A DNA stretch of 64,000 nt from CAKZNE01 sp040222435 (GCA_965212245.1 OZ243107.1:1426001-1490000); one strand, 5' to 3'; positions 42,433-51,677 are shown, numbered from the stretch's first letter. The notes: generated by a model not told the origin, from the letters alone. Program-made: numbers and translations.

Positions 42433-44649
42433 ATGAAAAAGATTACGGTTTTAGGTCTGTTAGTAGCGGTTGCACTAACTGCATGTAAAAAGGAACAACC
42501 AAGTGAAAGCAACACCAGTGAAGTAAAGGATTTTACAGAACTCAATGTGCCTTCTAACTTTACATTTAGCACGTCCCATTCGGTTAGTCTTAATGTAAGC
42601 GTGGCTAATAACCCTGGTTTTACCAACGCCTATAAAATTAAAGTATATGATGAATCTCCCTATGCAGGAGGCAGTCTTATTTATAGTGGTATGACCAATG
42701 GCGACCAATTACTTGCGGATATTGAGATACCGCAGGCTTTGGAGTGGGTTTATCTGATAAAAGAAGATCCTAACGGCTCCAGCACTATGACGAGGGTTGA
42801 GCTTAGCGGGACCACGATTTCCCACACCTTTGGTAAAGGTAAGTCAGGAAAGAAGGTAGTAGTCGTTAGCCCTGATTGCAGTAGTGGCTGTACACAGACC
42901 ATAAACAGTGGCGGTTACTTAAACATCAACAATTCCGATACCTACTGTATTACCGGTAACATCAGCGGTATTAACGATAACAACGGAAATGCCACCATCC
43001 GCATTTGCGGTGATGTAACCATCTCCGGAAACGCCTCCATAAAAGGCAACACCACACTGGAAATCACCGATGGCTCCAGCCTGACCATTCAAGGCATTAA
43101 CATGAACGATCAAAGCGGATCCAAAGGCACTATAGTAGTGTATACCACCGGAACCCTAACCATAAACAGTAACTTCTCCGCCCACGGCACCGTAACCATT
43201 CACGGTACCTTTAACGTAAACAGCGACTCCTACATTTACGGGACATTCACCAATAACGGAACCTTTCATACCAAAGGCACCGGTTATTCCACGCTGAATA
43301 ACAATGGCCCCATCACCAACAACGGAAGCATGATCTACAACGGTCATTTAACCGAAAACAGCAATACCACCCTGATCAACAACTGCCGTTTGTGGGTAAA
43401 GAAAGACTTTACGATCAATAGCCTGATCAACAACTACTCCTTCATAGAAGTAGACCAGAACTTCCGTTCCAACAGCAACTCACAGCTGAATTACCACGAT
43501 GGTGCCATGATGTACGTAAAAGGTAACGCAGCCGGCCCCCTTAACGGAGATATGACCGGTATTGGGAATACCTCCGTGTTGAAGATCACCGGAGGCATCA
43601 GCAGTAACAACGGGTCCGATTTCAGTGGGAACCTGGAAATATGCGCCAGCAGCTATGGTACCAACAGTTCTAACGATATCACCCAGAACGGAGCCCTTCA
43701 GAACGGAGCCCTGGCCGCCTGTGATCAAGCCTATATAGCTACGAGCAGCTGTAATCCTGAAGGCAACGGCACCCCCTCGGTAAGTGATACCGACAATGAC
43801 GGAGTAGCAGATGAGAATGACCTGTTTCCCAATGACCCGCTAAGAGCAGGAGAGTCCTTTTACCCCGGATCAGATACATATGGTACACTGGCTTTTGAAG
43901 ACTTATGGCCTGGACAAGGTGATTATGACTTTAATGATGTGGTAGTAGACTATCAGTATCGTATGGTCACTAACGCAAGTAATGATGTAGTCGATATTGA
44001 AATATCTTATGCTTTACGTGCTATCGGTGGCTCTTTTAAAAACGGCCTTGGTATTGAACTGAATGTTCCTTCATCTGCTGTAGCCAGCGTAACGCGAAAT
44101 AATAGTTTAAATGCAGGTGTGGTTACTCTTAACGCCAATGGTACTGAAGCTAATCAGACCAATGCAGTTATCATCCTTTTTGATAATGCGTTTGATGTAC
44201 TGACCAATAATGGAACGGCTACTGTAAATACTATTGTAGGTGCAACCCCTTCCACTGTGGATACAGCGGTTGTATCATTAACCTTTACTTCGACTAAAAC
44301 CGTAGCAGAGCTTGGTGCGGCACCTTATAATCCCTTTATTTTTGTAGATCAGGATCGTGGACGTGAGGTACACCTGGCCGGCAAAGAACCTACTGACCTT
44401 GCTGATGGAAATATTTTTGGTAGTTCAGATGATGATTCCAATCCCGGACAAAGCCGTTATTATGTAACTTCATCCAACTTACCCTGGGCCTTAAACATTG
44501 CCCAACATTGGGATTATCCCTCTGAAAAGGAAGATATTGTGCAGGCTTATCTGAAGTTTGCCAATTGGGCCCAATCCGGAGGAAACAATTTTACAGACTG
44601 GTATTTACTGGAGCAACCCAGTTACCGCAATGGAGCTAAGATATACTAG
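42433..44649 (+). CDS. LruC-domain lipoprotein, first of a tandem pair
   Basis: The 738-residue lipoprotein has lipobox LTAC (Cys18) followed by Lys-Lys-Glu, a charge pattern that could act as an export-to-surface signal in this phylum. Residues about 25-115 are a Big/Ig-like N-domain; about 117-420 are Asn/Gly/Thr-rich short repeats (TNNGTF, TNNGSM, INNYSF) expected to form a right-handed beta-helix. A calcium-type motif DTDNDGVADENDLFPND lies near 455, and the last ~260 residues form the LruC/DUF4842 domain (LAFEDLWPGQGDYDFNDVV). Bases 42781-43862 appear identical to the next gene, although the flanks differ. A surface adhesin-like role is inferred. Confidence 0.85.
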   Translation: MKKITVLGLLVAVALTACKKEQPSESNTSEVKDFTELNVPSNFTFSTSHSVSLNVSVANNPGFTNAYKIKVYDESPYAGGSLIYSGMTNGDQLLADIEIPQALEWVYLIKEDPNGSSTMTRVELSGTTISHTFGKGKSGKKVVVVSPDCSSGCTQTINSGGYLNINNSDTYCITGNISGINDNNGNATIRICGDVTISGNASIKGNTTLEITDGSSLTIQGINMNDQSGSKGTIVVYTTGTLTINSNFSAHGTVTIHGTFNVNSDSYIYGTFTNNGTFHTKGTGYSTLNNNGPITNNGSMIYNGHLTENSNTTLINNCRLWVKKDFTINSLINNYSFIEVDQNFRSNSNSQLNYHDGAMMYVKGNAAGPLNGDMTGIGNTSVLKITGGISSNNGSDFSGNLEICASSYGTNSSNDITQNGALQNGALAACDQAYIATSSCNPEGNGTPSVSDTDNDGVADENDLFPNDPLRAGESFYPGSDTYGTLAFEDLWPGQGDYDFNDVVVDYQYRMVTNASNDVVDIEISYALRAIGGSFKNGLGIELNVPSSAVASVTRNNSLNAGVVTLNANGTEANQTNAVIILFDNAFDVLTNNGTATVNTIVGATPSTVDTAVVSLTFTSTKTVAELGAAPYNPFIFVDQDRGREVHLAGKEPTDLADGNIFGSSDDDSNPGQSRYYVTSSNLPWALNIAQHWDYPSEKEDIVQAYLKFANWAQSGGNNFTDWYLLEQPSYRNGAKIY
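42781..43862 (+). repeat. Identical 1,082-bp cassette, copy 1
   Basis: This matches 45203-46284 at offset 2422 with no difference found in the lines I compared, including synonymous sites. The boundaries are sharp: the bases before (CC/CT) and after (ACC/ATC) differ, and both flanks diverge. The cassette encodes residues ~117-476 in frame. It uses more C-ending codons (AAC, ACC, GGC, ATC) than its flanks. Confidence 0.9.
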
Positions 44650-44676
44650 GTTCAAAAAGAACTTTTAAATAATAGT

Positions 44677-44709
44677 AAAGCCCACCTTGTAAGGTGGGCT
44701 TTCTTTTTG
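44677..44709 (+). terminator. Terminator of the first LruC gene
   Basis: AAAGCCCACCTT and AAGGTGGGCTTT (12-bp arms, minimal GT loop) are followed by TCTTTTT. Confidence 0.9.
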
Positions 44710-44788
44710 AAAGAGTTTTACGACTAATCAGGGTTTGTGAAATAACGGGTGCTTAACATACGTTTTAATGTAAGTATTTAAAAATTAG

Positions 44789-44796
44789 TAATTTTG
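44789..44796 (+). promoter_or_regulatory. Candidate -7 box of the second LruC gene
   Basis: TAATTTTG, 55 bases before the ATG at 44852; no convincing TTG at -33. Confidence 0.4.
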
Positions 44797-44851
44797 CAAA
44801 TGATATTATTAAATTAATACTATCGTTTGGTGCTAACTAACCCGGGCTTAA

Positions 44852-47065
44852 ATGAAAAAAAACAAGAAAATTCTGATACTCGGTGCTTTGCTTTCAGTGA
44901 GTTTGGTGGCCTGTAAAAAAGATACTATAGATCAAACCGCCTCCGCAGTAGAAGATTTTACAGACTTAAAAGTACCATCTGATTTTAAATTTGAAACTCA
45001 CCGAAACCTGAACCTTAATGTGACAGTGGACGAGGAGGTGTCAGGTTATAAATATGAGATAAGGGTTTACGATGCCATGCCTGTGGCCGGTGGAGGCTTA
45101 CTATACAGCGGTTATTCTTCGGGTGGTCAGTTGTTTGCTGATATTACAGTGCCTCAAAGCCTGAAAAGCGTATACCTGGTTAAGATAGCCCCCGATGGCT
45201 CTAGCACTATGACGAGGGTTGAGCTTAGCGGGACCACGATTTCCCACACCTTTGGTAAAGGTAAGTCAGGAAAGAAGGTAGTAGTCGTTAGCCCTGATTG
45301 CAGTAGTGGCTGTACACAGACCATAAACAGTGGCGGTTACTTAAACATCAACAATTCCGATACCTACTGTATTACCGGTAACATCAGCGGTATTAACGAT
45401 AACAACGGAAATGCCACCATCCGCATTTGCGGTGATGTAACCATCTCCGGAAACGCCTCCATAAAAGGCAACACCACACTGGAAATCACCGATGGCTCCA
45501 GCCTGACCATTCAAGGCATTAACATGAACGATCAAAGCGGATCCAAAGGCACTATAGTAGTGTATACCACCGGAACCCTAACCATAAACAGTAACTTCTC
45601 CGCCCACGGCACCGTAACCATTCACGGTACCTTTAACGTAAACAGCGACTCCTACATTTACGGGACATTCACCAATAACGGAACCTTTCATACCAAAGGC
45701 ACCGGTTATTCCACGCTGAATAACAATGGCCCCATCACCAACAACGGAAGCATGATCTACAACGGTCATTTAACCGAAAACAGCAATACCACCCTGATCA
45801 ACAACTGCCGTTTGTGGGTAAAGAAAGACTTTACGATCAATAGCCTGATCAACAACTACTCCTTCATAGAAGTAGACCAGAACTTCCGTTCCAACAGCAA
45901 CTCACAGCTGAATTACCACGATGGTGCCATGATGTACGTAAAAGGTAACGCAGCCGGCCCCCTTAACGGAGATATGACCGGTATTGGGAATACCTCCGTG
46001 TTGAAGATCACCGGAGGCATCAGCAGTAACAACGGGTCCGATTTCAGTGGGAACCTGGAAATATGCGCCAGCAGCTATGGTACCAACAGTTCTAACGATA
46101 TCACCCAGAACGGAGCCCTTCAGAACGGAGCCCTGGCCGCCTGTGATCAAGCCTATATAGCTACGAGCAGCTGTAATCCTGAAGGCAACGGCACCCCCTC
46201 GGTAAGTGATACCGACAATGACGGAGTAGCAGATGAGAATGACCTGTTTCCCAATGACCCGCTAAGAGCAGGAGAGTCCTTTTATCCATCATCAAACCAA
46301 ATGGCTACTTTGGCATTTGAAGATCTGTGGCCTGCTAAGGGAGATTATGATTTTAATGATATAGTGCTGGATTATCGCTACCGCCTTATTACTGATGCAG
46401 ATAATAATGTGAAAGACATAGAGTTTTATTACTCGTTACGTGCTATTGGTGGTACATTCAGAAATGGCTTTGGGATTCAGCTTGAAGTGGCTCCTTCGGT
46501 TGTTTCCGGGGTAAGCCGCAACGGTAACTTTGTTTCCGGACTTACTCTTAATGCCAATGGCACCGAAGCTAACCAGGCAAAAGCGGTAATTATGGTTTTT
46601 GAGAATGGGTTTGATGTACTGACCAACAATGGAACAAAAACTGTAAATACCGACCGCTCGGAGGCTTCATCTCGGATAGATACAAATGACCTTTCTATTA
46701 CGTTTACGAATGCTGTGGCTCCTGCCAGCTTAGGCACATTTCCTTATAACCCCTTTATATTTACCAATAGAAATCGTGGCCGGGAAGTGCACTTAAGTGG
46801 CAAGGAACCTACGGATCTGGCGGATGTATCTTCCTTTGGTCAGGTAGATGATGACACACAGGGTGGTGTAGGAAAATACTATGTAACTGAGGGTAATTTG
46901 CCTTGGGCTATTAACATTACGCAACATTGGGATTATCCCTCTGAAAAGGAAGATATTGTGCAGGCTTATCTGAAGTTTGCCAATTGGGCTCAATCCGGAG
47001 GAAGCAATTTTACAGACTGGTATCTCAATTCACCGGGGTATCGTGATGGTAATCTGATTTATTAA
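44852..47065 (+). CDS. LruC-domain lipoprotein, second of a tandem pair
   Basis: The 737-residue paralogue has lipobox LVAC (Cys21) followed by Lys-Lys-Asp. Domain order matches the first copy: N-terminal Ig-like part (about 30-117, roughly half identical to copy 1), beta-helix cassette (about 118-477, identical), DxDxDG motif, and LruC/DUF4842 domain (diverged again, about two-thirds similar, with ATLAFEDLWPAKGDYDFNDIV). It has its own promoter region and terminator, 202 bases after the first gene. The pattern of a perfect core between diverged ends argues for gene conversion or cassette transfer. Function is unknown; surface display is inferred. Confidence 0.85.
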   Translation: MKKNKKILILGALLSVSLVACKKDTIDQTASAVEDFTDLKVPSDFKFETHRNLNLNVTVDEEVSGYKYEIRVYDAMPVAGGGLLYSGYSSGGQLFADITVPQSLKSVYLVKIAPDGSSTMTRVELSGTTISHTFGKGKSGKKVVVVSPDCSSGCTQTINSGGYLNINNSDTYCITGNISGINDNNGNATIRICGDVTISGNASIKGNTTLEITDGSSLTIQGINMNDQSGSKGTIVVYTTGTLTINSNFSAHGTVTIHGTFNVNSDSYIYGTFTNNGTFHTKGTGYSTLNNNGPITNNGSMIYNGHLTENSNTTLINNCRLWVKKDFTINSLINNYSFIEVDQNFRSNSNSQLNYHDGAMMYVKGNAAGPLNGDMTGIGNTSVLKITGGISSNNGSDFSGNLEICASSYGTNSSNDITQNGALQNGALAACDQAYIATSSCNPEGNGTPSVSDTDNDGVADENDLFPNDPLRAGESFYPSSNQMATLAFEDLWPAKGDYDFNDIVLDYRYRLITDADNNVKDIEFYYSLRAIGGTFRNGFGIQLEVAPSVVSGVSRNGNFVSGLTLNANGTEANQAKAVIMVFENGFDVLTNNGTKTVNTDRSEASSRIDTNDLSITFTNAVAPASLGTFPYNPFIFTNRNRGREVHLSGKEPTDLADVSSFGQVDDDTQGGVGKYYVTEGNLPWAINITQHWDYPSEKEDIVQAYLKFANWAQSGGSNFTDWYLNSPGYRDGNLIY
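45203..46284 (+). repeat. Identical 1,082-bp cassette, copy 2
   Basis: The partner of 42781-43862, in the same orientation and in the same codon phase, 1,340 bases after the end of copy 1. Confidence 0.9.
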
Positions 47066-47085
47066 AATCGCACGTATTTAAAAAT

Positions 47086-47117
47086 AAAGCACCCGCCTGA
47101 ATTCAGGCGGGTGCTTT
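47086..47117. terminator. Bidirectional terminator between the LruC gene and the convergent small gene
   Basis: A perfect 32-base palindrome with 16-base arms (AAAGCACCCGCCTGAA / TTCAGGCGGGTGCTTT), placed between converging genes. Confidence 0.9.
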
Positions 47118-47141
47118 CATATATATCAGGTAGATGGATAT

Positions 47142-47426
47142 TTATTCCTGTTCTTCTTCACGAGCGTTTTCTTTGCGCTTTGTGGCCTTTTTTTTATTGA
47201 CCGTAGTTTGTTTAACCGCTTTCTTTTTAATTTCTTCTTTCTCCACTTTTTGAGAAACCTCTTTTTCCTTTACCGGAATCTCTTTGCTTGTTTCCGTCTG
47301 GACAGCTTCAGGAGTAACTTTCTTTTCGTTGGGCGCTTGTGTTTCACTTTGAGCAGAGGCTGCAGTAGTTATGCCTAGCATAAGAAGAGCAATAGCAAGA
47401 TTTTTTAAATTCATCATGGGTTTCAT
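47142..47426 (-). CDS. Small secreted Lys/Glu-rich protein, unknown
   Basis: The 94-residue product has a signal peptide (hydrophobic residues 10-22, ending ASAQ). The rest is low-complexity and highly charged, with many Lys, Glu, Thr and Val (KEKEVSQKVEKEEIKKKAVK). A natively disordered, envelope-located protein is likely. Several nearby ATG codons (residues 1, 4, 5) could start it; the first is used. No family recognised. Confidence 0.65.
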   Translation of the reverse strand: MKPMMNLKNLAIALLMLGITTAASAQSETQAPNEKKVTPEAVQTETSKEIPVKEKEVSQKVEKEEIKKKAVKQTTVNKKKATKRKENAREEEQE

Positions 47427-47583
47427 TTTTACACATTTGCATTTAGAAGTTCACAAATGTTGCCATAAAAACGAGAAAGCATATAAAACAAAGAGGTACA
47501 GTCTGTTAAGAATTACCGAGCAAGAACGTTAAAGGCCTTACTAATCCAAAAACTCCCCAGAATGTGGTGGGTACACCCGGGAA

Positions 47584-48108
47584 TCAATAATGGATCATAC
47601 TGTAAACCTCCTTGTGCCTGAGTGCTTCACGCCCTTTTAGAAAATCGAGCTCTACTATAAAATTAAAACCTACTATCTCAGCTCCTGTTTTTTCAATAAG
47701 CTGCTGGGTGGCAGCCGCTGTTCCTCCGGTAGCCAGTAAATCATCATGCACCAATACTTTGGCCCCTTTAGGAAGATCTTCCGCATGAAGCTCCAGTTCA
47801 GCTGAACCATATTCAAGATCATAACCTATTGAAAAAGTGGGGCGTGGAAGCTTGCCTTTTTTACGAACTGGAATAAATCCGGCTCCTAGTTTTTGTGCCA
47901 GTCCCATCCCAAATAAAAACCCCCGTGATTCCATGCCCGCAACAAAGTCTACCCTGGTGTTTAAAAAGGGTAGCGCAAATTCATGAATAAGCTTTGGGTA
48001 TAACTCAGGGTCCAGTAATAAAGGGGTTATATCTTTAAAGGAGATCCCGGGTTTGGGAAAATCCGGAACCTCCTTAATACGTGCTTTTATTTCATCAGCG
48101 AAACTCAC
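47584..48108 (-). CDS. apt: Adenine phosphoribosyltransferase
   Basis: The 174-residue enzyme salvages adenine to AMP using PRPP. It shows the APT signatures VPDFPKPGISFKDITPLL at 14-31, FVAGMESRGFLFG near 55-67, RKKGKLP near 82 and the PRPP loop VLVHDDLLATGGTAAA near 118-133. Its start is GTG at 48108, overlapping the TGA of the upstream acyl-CoA dehydrogenase gene by 4 bases (GTGA), so the two are translationally coupled. Confidence 0.96.
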   Translation of the reverse strand: MSFADEIKARIKEVPDFPKPGISFKDITPLLLDPELYPKLIHEFALPFLNTRVDFVAGMESRGFLFGMGLAQKLGAGFIPVRKKGKLPRPTFSIGYDLEYGSAELELHAEDLPKGAKVLVHDDLLATGGTAAATQQLIEKTGAEIVGFNFIVELDFLKGREALRHKEVYSMIHY

Positions 48109-49283
48109 TTGAATGCGTTCTCACCGGTAATGTCCATTCCAGTAATTAGCAGGTGAATATCATGAGTACCTTCATAGGTCACCACAGACTCCAGGTTCAT
48201 CATATGGCGCATAATGGAATATTCCCCGGTAATACCCATGCCGCCCAGCATCTGACGGGCTTCGCGGGCAATCTTAAGAGCCATATCCACATTATTACGC
48301 TTGGCCATAGATATTTGTGGAGAAGTAGCCCGTTTTTCATTTTTCAGAGTTCCGAGGCGCCATACCAAAAGTTGGGCCTTGGTAATCTCTGTGATCATTT
48401 CGGCTAATTTTTTTTGCTGCAATTGAAAACCAGCAATTGGCCGGCCAAACTGTTTGCGTTGCTTGGAGTAACGAAGGGCTGTGTCATAGCAATCCATGGC
48501 TGCTCCTAATGCACCCCAGGCAATACCATAACGGGCGCTGTCCAGGCAACCCAATGGGGCTCCCAGGCCAGATTTATTAGGAAGCAGGTTTTCCTTAGGT
48601 ACTTTTACATTATCAAACACCAGCTCACCGGTAGCACTGGCTCTGAGGCTCCATTTATTGTGGGTTTCAGGAGTTGTAAAACCCTCCATTCCCCTTTCTA
48701 CAATTAACCCATGGATTCGGCCTTCTTCGTTTTTAGCCCATACCACCGCTACATCGCAGAAGGGTGCGTTTGAGATCCACATTTTGGAACCATTAAGCAG
48801 GTAATGATCACCCTTATCCTTATAGTTGGTAACCATCCCTCCCGGGTTACTCCCAAAATCAGGCTCCGTTAAACCAAAGCTGCCCAGGTATGTACCACTG
48901 GCCAGTTTAGGTAAATATTTTTTTCGCTGTTCCTCAGAGCCGTAGGCATAGATAGGATACATAACCAGGGAAGATTGCACGCTACAGGTAGAGCGTACAC
49001 CAGAATCACCCCTCTCAATCTCCTGCATCATTAAACCATAGGATATTTGATCCAGGCCTGCTCCACCGTATTCTTCAGGAATATAGGGGCCAAAAGCACC
49101 TATCTCAGCGAGGCCTTTAACCAGTTGCTGAGGGAACTCTGCTTTTTGGGCATAATCCTCAATAATTGGACTTACATCTTTTTTTACCCAATCACGGGTA
49201 GCGTTTCGCACCAAAAGATGTTCTTCAGTAAGAAGCTCATCAATGCTGTAATAATCGGGAGACTGGAAGAGATCAGTAGCCAT
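48105..49283 (-). CDS. Acyl-CoA dehydrogenase, glutaryl-CoA-dehydrogenase-like
   Basis: The 392-residue flavoprotein carries the acyl-CoA dehydrogenase signatures (FGLTEPDFGSNPGGM near 145, SARYGIAWGALG near 245, REARQMLGGMG). The catalytic Glu sits in VVTYEGTHDIH, the arrangement of glutaryl-CoA dehydrogenase. It would act in lysine/tryptophan breakdown, but another short-chain substrate is possible. ATG 49283 (MATDLFQSP) is chosen over 49307, because the latter overlaps the -7 box. Confidence 0.88.
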   Translation of the reverse strand: MATDLFQSPDYYSIDELLTEEHLLVRNATRDWVKKDVSPIIEDYAQKAEFPQQLVKGLAEIGAFGPYIPEEYGGAGLDQISYGLMMQEIERGDSGVRSTCSVQSSLVMYPIYAYGSEEQRKKYLPKLASGTYLGSFGLTEPDFGSNPGGMVTNYKDKGDHYLLNGSKMWISNAPFCDVAVVWAKNEEGRIHGLIVERGMEGFTTPETHNKWSLRASATGELVFDNVKVPKENLLPNKSGLGAPLGCLDSARYGIAWGALGAAMDCYDTALRYSKQRKQFGRPIAGFQLQQKKLAEMITEITKAQLLVWRLGTLKNEKRATSPQISMAKRNNVDMALKIAREARQMLGGMGITGEYSIMRHMMNLESVVTYEGTHDIHLLITGMDITGENAFK

Positions 49284-49304
49284 TGCTCTTATTAATTTAG
49301 GAGG

Positions 49305-49312
49305 CAAAGGTA
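49305..49312 (-). promoter_or_regulatory. Candidate -7 box of the acyl-CoA dehydrogenase-apt operon
   Basis: Minus-strand TACCTTTG, 21 bases upstream of the ATG at 49283. It supports the shorter start. Confidence 0.55.
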
Positions 49313-49359
49313 AACAGGAAAAAATTTTAACTTTACCTAAATGAAAAACTAAAATTAAT

Positions 49360-50181
49360 ATGATGAGAAAAACTATTCTTTATTCAACTTTCCTCGGAGC
49401 GGCAGCTCTGATCTCTTTTGATGCTCTGACAAATTCCAGTGGAGCACCTGCCGGTAGTACGGGCTCTCCCAACAGCAGCAGTCAAACCTGCGCCAGAGCA
49501 GGTTGTCATGCCGGAGGTCCTTCGGTAGGCGCACGTACGGTTACCATTACCAATGATATTCCGGCCAGCGGTTTCGCACCAAATACCGTATATAATTTTA
49601 CGGTTACAGCTAATGATGGTGGTACAGGAAGTGCACGAATTGGTTTTCAAACCAGTATTGAAGACGGAGGGAGCCACGTAGGTTCATTATCCACTAATGG
49701 TAATAATGCCCTGCGGAAATCAGGTTCTTTCTTAGGGCACTCTTCAAGTGGAATCAACCCAACCGGAGGTTCGCGCAGCTGGACTTTTTCATGGAATAGT
49801 GGCAATGCACCTGATCAAAGCGAAATGTATGTGGCAGTAAATTTTGCTAATGGTAATGGCAATACCTCCGGTGATGCTATTGCTACCCAGAGCCTTACAC
49901 TTACGTTAGATCAGTCTATTTCTATTTCTGAAGAGCAAAGTGTAGAAGACTTTACCGTATCTCCTAATCCTGCCCGTAATTGGGCAAAGCTGAAAGGGCT
50001 GCCAGCTTCTGTAACGGAAGTTAGCATCGTAGACCTTAGTGGTAAGGAAGTAAAACGCATTTATGATGTGGAAGCTTCCTTAGATGGAGCTATATTTTCA
50101 TTGGATGGTGTAGCCCCCGGGAATTATCTGGTGGTTCCAAAGGCAAGCGATGTAAAACCACAGCAACTGATTGTTCAGTAA
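49360..50181 (+). CDS. Choice-of-anchor V-type secreted protein with T9SS sorting domain
   Basis: The 273-residue protein has a short signal (residues 1-24), then the conserved start of the choice-of-anchor V domain (SSGAPAGSTGSPNSSSQTCARAGCHAGG). It includes a C-x4-CH motif near residue 45-51 that resembles a relaxed haem-binding site. A beta-sandwich follows, and the last ~80 residues are a type A T9SS sorting domain (VSPNPARNWAKLKGL ... GNYLVVP). The protein should be exported by T9SS. Haem binding is only a possibility. Confidence 0.82.
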   Translation: MMRKTILYSTFLGAAALISFDALTNSSGAPAGSTGSPNSSSQTCARAGCHAGGPSVGARTVTITNDIPASGFAPNTVYNFTVTANDGGTGSARIGFQTSIEDGGSHVGSLSTNGNNALRKSGSFLGHSSSGINPTGGSRSWTFSWNSGNAPDQSEMYVAVNFANGNGNTSGDAIATQSLTLTLDQSISISEEQSVEDFTVSPNPARNWAKLKGLPASVTEVSIVDLSGKEVKRIYDVEASLDGAIFSLDGVAPGNYLVVPKASDVKPQQLIVQ

Positions 50182-50250
50182 ATACTGGCTATTAAAAACC
50201 TGTAAGGCTCCGGGATTATTTAATTTTGGAGCCTTATTTTAGTTTATACT

Positions 50251-50889
50251 TTGGAAGAGCGGGTTACATATCACGCAGATTGGGTTTTGATCATATTGCT
50301 GATTTCATCATTTCTGATTGTATTTGCCCGTTTGTACCACCCTAAAAAATTCCAGTTCTTTAGATCACTTCCTTTTAACCGTGGAGCCAAAACCTTTGAA
50401 TCGGAATTTAACCCGAACGGAGTAAGAGATGCTTTTGATGTATTGTTTACCCTTAATTTTTATTTGGTTTACACTTTAGGTTGCTTATTGGTTGTACCGG
50501 TGCAAATGGAAATTTTCACCTTTGCCCGCATCCTTTTTATTATTGTGCTGTTTTTCCTTTCCAAAAATTTCCTCGCGCTTTTAATTGGCTGGCTGTTTGT
50601 GCAGCAGGAAAATATAGCGGTGGTTCAGAATACCGGACTGGCCTATCGTAGCTGGTCTGCTTTATGGTTGCTGCCCTTGCTGGTGCTGGTAACTTTTACG
50701 CCCGGTTTAAGGGAGTCAGGCAGCTATGTTGTATTGTTTTTTATGGCCGGTGGTTACCTCTTGGCGCTGTTAATTAGTAGTTTGAGATTGTGGGATTTGC
50801 ATGGTGGAACAAACTATAAAATTTTATACCTTTGCGCGCTGGAAATCATCCCTTTTTCCTTTTTAATCTATTGGCTTAAAAGCCTTTGA
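50251..50889 (+). CDS. DUF4271-family integral membrane protein
   Basis: The 212-residue protein matches DUF4271 with about six hydrophobic segments, including ADWVLIILLISSFLIVFARLYHP near the start, LNFYLVYTLGCLLVV and LCALEIIPFSFLIYWLKSL at the end. The family is largely Bacteroidota-specific, usually next to a uroporphyrinogen-III-synthase-like gene, as here (42 bases). No ATG exists at the N-terminus; TTG 50251 is the best start. Function unknown. Confidence 0.85.
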   Translation: MEERVTYHADWVLIILLISSFLIVFARLYHPKKFQFFRSLPFNRGAKTFESEFNPNGVRDAFDVLFTLNFYLVYTLGCLLVVPVQMEIFTFARILFIIVLFFLSKNFLALLIGWLFVQQENIAVVQNTGLAYRSWSALWLLPLLVLVTFTPGLRESGSYVVLFFMAGGYLLALLISSLRLWDLHGGTNYKILYLCALEIIPFSFLIYWLKSL

Positions 50890-50930
50890 AAATAAGGGAT
50901 AGCGATTACTAATGTAAAAAAGGTATACCC

Positions 50931-51677
50931 TTGAAAGTAAAGACTATTCTTGTTTCACAACCCGAACCTCAAACGGAGAATTCGCCCTATTTTGACCTTG
51001 CTGAAAAGCAAAAGTTGAAAATTGACTTTCGACCTTTCATCCATGTGGCCGGAGTTGATGTGGCCGATGTCCGGAAGCAAAAAGTCAATATCCCGGGTCA
51101 TACTGCGGTAATCCTTACCAGTCGCAATGCCGTGGATAATTTTTTCAGGATTAGTGAGGAAATACGTTTCAGCGTACCAAATGAAATGAAATACTTCTGT
51201 ACGTCAGAAGCTATTGCCTACTACCTTCAGAAGTACGTAGTATACCGTAAGCGCAAGATCTATTTTGGAAATAACACTTTTCCGGACCTTGTCCCTTTGA
51301 TCAAAAAGCATAAGGATGAAAAGTTCCTTTTACCCTCCTCAGACATCCTGAAGCCGGAAATACCTAAACTCTTAAAGGAGAATAAGATCAATTATACCCG
51401 CGCTGTTCTCTACAATACGGTATCCAGTGACCTTTCAGATCTTTCTGATGTGTACTATGATATTCTGGTGTTTTTCAGTCCCTCAGGCATAAAATCACTC
51501 ATGGAGAATTTCCCGGATTTTGAACAAAATAATACCCGCATTGCTGGCTTCGGAAGCAGTACACATCGGGCTATAAAGGAAGCAGGTTTGCGGGTTGATA
51601 TAAAAGCACCTACCCCCAAGTTGCCATCTATGACCATGGCCTTGGAAGATTACATTAAAAAGATGAATAAGAAATAA
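50931..51677 (+). CDS. Uroporphyrinogen-III synthase-like (HemD family) protein
   Basis: The 248-residue protein fits the HemD fold: two alpha/beta domains linked by beta strands. VILTSRNAVDNFF near 60-72, a central YFCTSEAIAYYLQKYV and DILVFFSPSGIKSLMENFPDF near 176-196 (family Ser-Pro-Ser-Gly motif) are present. The very conserved Bacteroidota N-terminus (KVKTILVSQPEP) puts the start at TTG 50931. It may cyclise hydroxymethylbilane in tetrapyrrole synthesis, though this branch has not been proved to be the cell's only HemD. DUF4271 lies upstream and rnpA downstream. Confidence 0.82.
   Translation: MKVKTILVSQPEPQTENSPYFDLAEKQKLKIDFRPFIHVAGVDVADVRKQKVNIPGHTAVILTSRNAVDNFFRISEEIRFSVPNEMKYFCTSEAIAYYLQKYVVYRKRKIYFGNNTFPDLVPLIKKHKDEKFLLPSSDILKPEIPKLLKENKINYTRAVLYNTVSSDLSDLSDVYYDILVFFSPSGIKSLMENFPDFEQNNTRIAGFGSSTHRAIKEAGLRVDIKAPTPKLPSMTMALEDYIKKMNKK

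Noticed and set aside
42919..43728. Long minus-strand reading frames opposite the LruC cassette, repeated at 45341-46150
   Set aside because: They are shadows created by the C-ending codon use of the cassette; they duplicate only because the plus-strand sequence does.
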